Of a stretch of DNA of 5,404 nucleotides, positions 3,823 to 5,404 are shown one piece after another. Source of the stretch: Nanobdellota archaeon (GTDB taxonomy: Archaea > Nanobdellota > Nanobdellia > Woesearchaeales > GW2011-AR9); contig JAUYPT010000071.1 of NCBI GenBank assembly GCA_030695685.1, positions 1 through 5,404 of the forward strand, in the 5' to 3' direction. Under the pieces are notes generated by a model. That model did no database searches. It saw only the letters and a list, made by a program, of their open reading frames with translations, and was not told where the DNA came from. Made by a program: the position numbers and the translations under genes. Each line of letters opens with the position of its first letter. The stretch's first letter is position 1.

Positions 3823-4890
3823 ATGGAATTTATCGTGGAAAAAGCGTTGAGCAGTATGCCTGCTGCAGAAGATATAATGGATATGAGTCAGGCAAACATC
3901 AAGGTAATTGGTGTTGGCGGAGCCGGCAACAACATGGTTGGCTGGTTGTATAAGAAAGGCATCAAAGGTGCCGAAATCATTGCAACCAATACTGATCATC
4001 AGCACTTGAACATAACTGGTGCAGACCGCAAGTTCTTGATTGGACGGGATTGTACTCGCGGTTTAGGATGCGGCGGTTTTCCTTCTCGAGGTGCCGAAGC
4101 AGCGCAGGAATCATTAATGCAGATTAAGGAAGCATTAAAGGGATCGGATATGGTCTTTGTCTGTGCTGGTATGGGTGGTGGTACAGGAACGGGAGCAGCT
4201 CCTGTTGTCGCCCAGGTAGCAAAAGATACTGGATCTATTGTTATCGGAACGGTCACCATGCCATTCAATATTGAAAGGGCTCGATGTGATAAAGCAGAAT
4301 TTGGATTGCAGCAACTGCGGCAAGTGTCAGACACCGTTATTGTTATTGACAACAACCGCTTAGTGCAAATTGCCGGTAACCTGCCTATTCAACAGGCATT
4401 TGCCGTTGCCAATGAACTGATTGCAACAATGATTAAAGGGATTGTCGAAACGATTGCCATTCCGTCGTTAGTTAATTTAGACTACGCTGATGTTAAAGCA
4501 ATCATGTCTAACGGCGGCGTTGCTGCCATTGGTGTTGGTTCATCTGATACCAATAATCGGGTAGAGGAAGCTGTGAAGGGAGCATTGTCAAATCCTTTAT
4601 TAGATATTAACTATGAAGGATCAACCGGTGCTTTAATTCACATTACCGGCGGCCCGGACATGACTTTGGATGAAGTAGCGCGCATAGGGGAATTAGTAAC
4701 AGAATCCCTTGATGATGATGCTAACGTTATCTGGGGAGCTCGTGTCAGCAACGAAATGAAAGGCAAATTGACCGTGATGACAATCATTACTGGTGTCAAT
4801 TCCCCATGGATTTTAGGGAAAATGGATCACCGTAAGTCTGAAGAGCGTGCGAGCGCCTTGAGTAAAGAACTGGGCATCGAGTTAGTATAA
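3823..4890 (+). CDS. ftsZ: Cell division GTPase FtsZ, archaeal (FtsZ2-like)
   Basis: 355 aa. A tubulin-fold GTPase that polymerises at mid-cell to form the division ring. GTP-site loops are present in order: GVGGAGNN (30-37), ATNTD (54-58), LGCGGFPSRG (81-90), the tubulin signature GMGGGTGTG (116-124) and MPFNIERAR (146-154). The catalytic T7 loop NLDYADVKAIM (218-228) keeps both acidic residues needed to hydrolyse GTP in the next subunit. The C-terminal domain runs through ALIHITGGPDMTL and NVIWGARV to TGVNSP. A short charged linker and the end peptide LGIELV follow. From memory, FNIERAR, NLPI, PSLVNLDYAD, ITGGPD and VIWGAR resemble archaeal FtsZ2 more than FtsZ1; this subtype is moderately sure. 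The T3 loop is odd: GGFPSRG where GGNPE/GGDP is usual. The start is set by the SD at 3811-3818 and the MEFIVEKAL N-terminus. A strong hairpin plus U-tract follows. Confidence 0.95.
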   Translation: MEFIVEKALSSMPAAEDIMDMSQANIKVIGVGGAGNNMVGWLYKKGIKGAEIIATNTDHQHLNITGADRKFLIGRDCTRGLGCGGFPSRGAEAAQESLMQIKEALKGSDMVFVCAGMGGGTGTGAAPVVAQVAKDTGSIVIGTVTMPFNIERARCDKAEFGLQQLRQVSDTVIVIDNNRLVQIAGNLPIQQAFAVANELIATMIKGIVETIAIPSLVNLDYADVKAIMSNGGVAAIGVGSSDTNNRVEEAVKGALSNPLLDINYEGSTGALIHITGGPDMTLDEVARIGELVTESLDDDANVIWGARVSNEMKGKLTVMTIITGVNSPWILGKMDHRKSEERASALSKELGIELV

Positions 4891-4897
4891 TGATTTT

Positions 4898-4983
4898 AAG
4901 AGGATCTTGCCCATCCTTTTTCTCTTACACCACCCCCTGTAAGGAATCTTTGGGCAAGATTTTCTTTTTTTTTCTTTTTTTCT
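4898..4983 (+). terminator. Two-tier hairpin followed by long U-tract after ftsZ
   Basis: The lower stem is a perfect 10 bp, ATCTTGCCCA (4904-4913) with TGGGCAAGAT (4951-4960), extendable outward to 4898/4966 with two G-U pairs. The upper stem is CTTACA (4924-4929) with TGTAAG (4938-4943), closing an eight-base loop CCACCCCC. The two stems are separated by an internal loop (4914-4923 and 4944-4950). A run of mostly T extends from 4961 to 4983. The layout is like a bacterial intrinsic terminator; archaea usually need only the U-tract, so the structured part may have an extra role (3'-end protection or regulation). Confidence 0.7.
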
Positions 4984-5020
4984 TTGAATTTTTGTATAAA
5001 TATTAATTTTAACAATAAGA

Positions 5021-5034
5021 GAAAACTATATAAA
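5021..5034 (+). promoter_or_regulatory. BRE + TATA promoter for the one-span membrane protein
   Basis: GAAAAC followed by TATATAAA (5027-5034) matches BRE plus TATA. Transcription would start near 5056, leaving a leader of under 20 nt with no SD before the ATG at 5075. A second TATA-like GTATAAAT (4994-5001) lies further upstream. Confidence 0.5.
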
Positions 5035-5074
5035 TGAACGAAATTACCTTTAACTGAATATTAATTATCTTACC

Positions 5075-5341
5075 ATGAATAAAAAGAGGAATTTTAGGAG
5101 GCACTCTCAAGAAGATTTTAATAAAGATTTTTCTAATAAGACTGTCATCATCATGTTGATTGTTGTTGTTGTTGTCAGTGCCTTGAGTTTGGGGTTTTAT
5201 GTGAATACATATCATACGGTTACATCATCGCTTTCTGATCAACAGCGTTTGCCATCAAATGTTGGCGTTGTCAGTTTACAGATACTAAATCCACCGCTAG
5301 AAGAAAGCTCTCAAGATACTGATGCTGGTGATGATCGATGA
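5075..5341 (+). CDS. Small one-span membrane protein, hypothetical
   Basis: 88 aa. The N-terminal tail is basic (NKKRNFRRH, 2-10) and then mixed-charge up to about 20, followed by one membrane span at about 23-43 (TVIIMLIVVVVVSALSLGFYV). The remaining ~45 residues are Ser/Thr-rich with an acidic end (EESSQDTDAGDD). The charge pattern places the N-terminus in the cytoplasm and the C-terminal domain outside. No enzyme motif is present; VGVVSLQIL looks like one beta strand of a small extracellular patch. The stop overlaps the next gene's start as ATGA (5338-5341), so the two are probably translated together and may work as a pair at the cell surface. From memory the shape is common in DPANN genomes. 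Function is unknown. Confidence 0.7.
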   Translation: MNKKRNFRRHSQEDFNKDFSNKTVIIMLIVVVVVSALSLGFYVNTYHTVTSSLSDQQRLPSNVGVVSLQILNPPLEESSQDTDAGDDR

Positions 5342-5404
5342 AACCGATCTCCAATAAATCGATTATGGGGCTTCTCACGATTGCACTGCTTATTTCCATT
5401 ACCG
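5338..5404 (+). CDS. Secreted or membrane protein, N-terminal start only (continues past the window)
   Basis: ATG at 5338 overlaps the preceding TGA in an ATGA arrangement. The 22 visible residues read as Met-Lys, a short polar stretch with another Lys (residue 7), then an unbroken hydrophobic run from Met10 (GLLTIALLISIT), typical of a signal peptide or first membrane span. No cleavage site is reached, so secreted and anchored forms cannot be separated. Translational coupling to the 88-aa membrane protein suggests a shared surface function. Confidence 0.7.
   Translation, partial: MKPISNKSIMGLLTIALLISIT

Noticed and set aside
3999..4355. Long open frames on the minus strand opposite ftsZ (also 3703-4005)
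   Set aside because: They are antisense readings of a clearly identified coding gene and show Cys/Ser/Pro-rich composition typical of shadow frames.
5009..5215. 68-codon minus-strand frame overlapping the one-span membrane protein
   Set aside because: The plus-strand frame has the TATA/BRE, the ATGA link to the next gene and a clear membrane topology; the minus-strand frame has none of these.
1..5404. CRISPR array, insertion sequence, tRNA or rRNA
   Set aside because: No regularly spaced repeats of CRISPR length, no transposase or terminal inverted repeats, and no tRNA cloverleaf or rRNA motifs were seen in reading the window.

Overview
The window looks archaeal. It encodes eukaryotic/archaeal-type ribosomal protein eS6 and an archaeal-type FtsZ, and most genes are preceded by an archaeal TATA element (TTTATATA/TTTAAATA type, several with an A-rich BRE) at the right distance. 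A high share of small one-span or all-membrane proteins, a wHTH regulator fused to a worn-down nucleotidyltransferase-like domain, and a short basic cytoplasmic tail + TM + short outside domain protein all resemble DPANN (Woesearchaeota-like) genomes. That lineage call is inference from memory of such proteins, not from a search. The DNA is AT-rich, with intergenic regions and the short hypothetical genes visibly richer in A+T than eS6 and ftsZ.

Layout. 3-140: C-terminal end of an unknown gene. 141-359: a BRE/TATA promoter followed by a leader with two tandem stem-loops built from one AACTGCG motif. 360-743: putative lipoprotein with one EF-hand. 919-1362: eS6, with a leadered promoter. 1395-1832: small multi-TM protein. 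1890-2069: a 59-aa C-tail-anchored protein. 2085-2603 (minus): wHTH regulator, convergent with the small protein. 2604-2824: divergent promoter region with a perfect 19-bp tandem repeat and a 10-bp inverted repeat. 2825-3490: nitroreductase-family flavoprotein. 3491-3822: long intergenic region with a G/T-rich tract, an 8-bp-stem hairpin and a 16-bp palindrome at the expected ftsZ transcription start. 3823-4890: ftsZ, followed by a two-tiered hairpin and U-tract. 5075-5341: one-span membrane protein, coupled by an ATGA overlap to a secreted/membrane protein that runs off the window at 5338.

How it fits together. eS6 (translation) and FtsZ (division) are core genes. Both have 5' leaders with SD-like sequences, whereas four other genes have TATA elements about 26-28 nt before their ATG and so are probably leaderless. 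The wHTH regulator and nitroreductase are divergent and may share regulation through the repeats between them. The most notable observation is a perfect 10-nt complementarity between the ftsZ ribosome-binding site and the apical stem-loop of the hairpin just after the ftsZ stop codon, which suggests possible 5'-3' RNA pairing in the ftsZ message. I see no CRISPR array, transposon, tRNA or rRNA. Apart from these candidate regulatory structures, the region looks like ordinary chromosomal DNA.
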